In this document: in pieces, positions 12,374 through 12,393 of the stretch
How positions within the stretch are numbered: position 1 is the stretch's first letter
Layout: every line of letters starts with the position of its first letter
DNA from: JABMRF01 sp964434235
GTDB taxonomy: Bacteria; Patescibacteriota; Patescibacteriia; UBA11705; JABHMO01
Assembly (NCBI GenBank): GCA_964434235.1
Contig: CAYSUN010000033.1
Span: forward strand, 1-12,393
DNA: 12,393 nucleotides
Direction: 5' to 3'
Position numbers and translations under genes: made by a program
Notes under the pieces: model-generated
The model's database searches: none
What the model was told of the DNA's origin: nothing
Seen by the model: only the letters and a program-made list of their open reading frames with translations

Positions 12374-12393
12374 GAGAAAGACACTAAACTAAC

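Overview
The window looks like a piece of chromosome from a low-GC bacterium of the Candidate Phyla Radiation (Patescibacteria). This is an inference. It rests on the AT-rich sequence, a compact ribosomal-protein operon with 2-8 nt gaps and almost no Shine-Dalgarno (SD) sites, an RNA polymerase alpha subunit that starts MEKLLVPSKI and lacks its C-terminal domain, a short L13, and orphan proteins between housekeeping genes. The standard bacterial code fits: almost every gene ends in TAA, one ends in TAG, and no in-frame TGA appears inside a conserved gene.

Left third (1-5560): an intergenic stretch is built from degenerate 8-bp tandem units. It is followed by a small zinc-ribbon gene with a terminator, then mutS. 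After mutS come two orphan genes at 3480-4904 and 5010-5459. Each has its own sigma70-type promoter, strong SD and rho-independent terminator, so each looks like a separate single-gene unit. Middle (5560-7480): mutL follows a 9-bp tandem repeat. MutS and MutL together give the core of methyl-independent mismatch repair. MutL keeps the endonuclease motif, so no MutH is needed, and both proteins carry a candidate beta-clamp motif.

Right-centre (7488-11765): one ribosomal/transcription operon, infA-rpmJ-rpsM-rpsK-rpsD-rpoA-rplQ-rplM-rpsI. Two promoters lie upstream of infA; the nearer is a near-perfect consensus that would leave infA almost leaderless. Hairpin-rich non-coding stretches precede infA, rpmJ and rpoA. 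A perfect 12-bp hairpin with a T-run ends the operon.

Right end (11782-12393): a convergent minus-strand gene of the NADAR/YbiA family is split by one in-frame TAG. The codons on both sides remain in frame and family-like, and promoter, SD and a 3' hairpin are intact. A perfect 14-bp inverted repeat touches the stop. This is either a recent pseudogene or a readthrough gene. A divergent plus-strand promoter next to it points out of the window.

The points most worth a second look are the NADAR stop with its inverted repeat, the three short-period tandem arrays upstream of genes, the structured RNA candidates in the ribosomal operon, and the two orphan genes between mutS and mutL.
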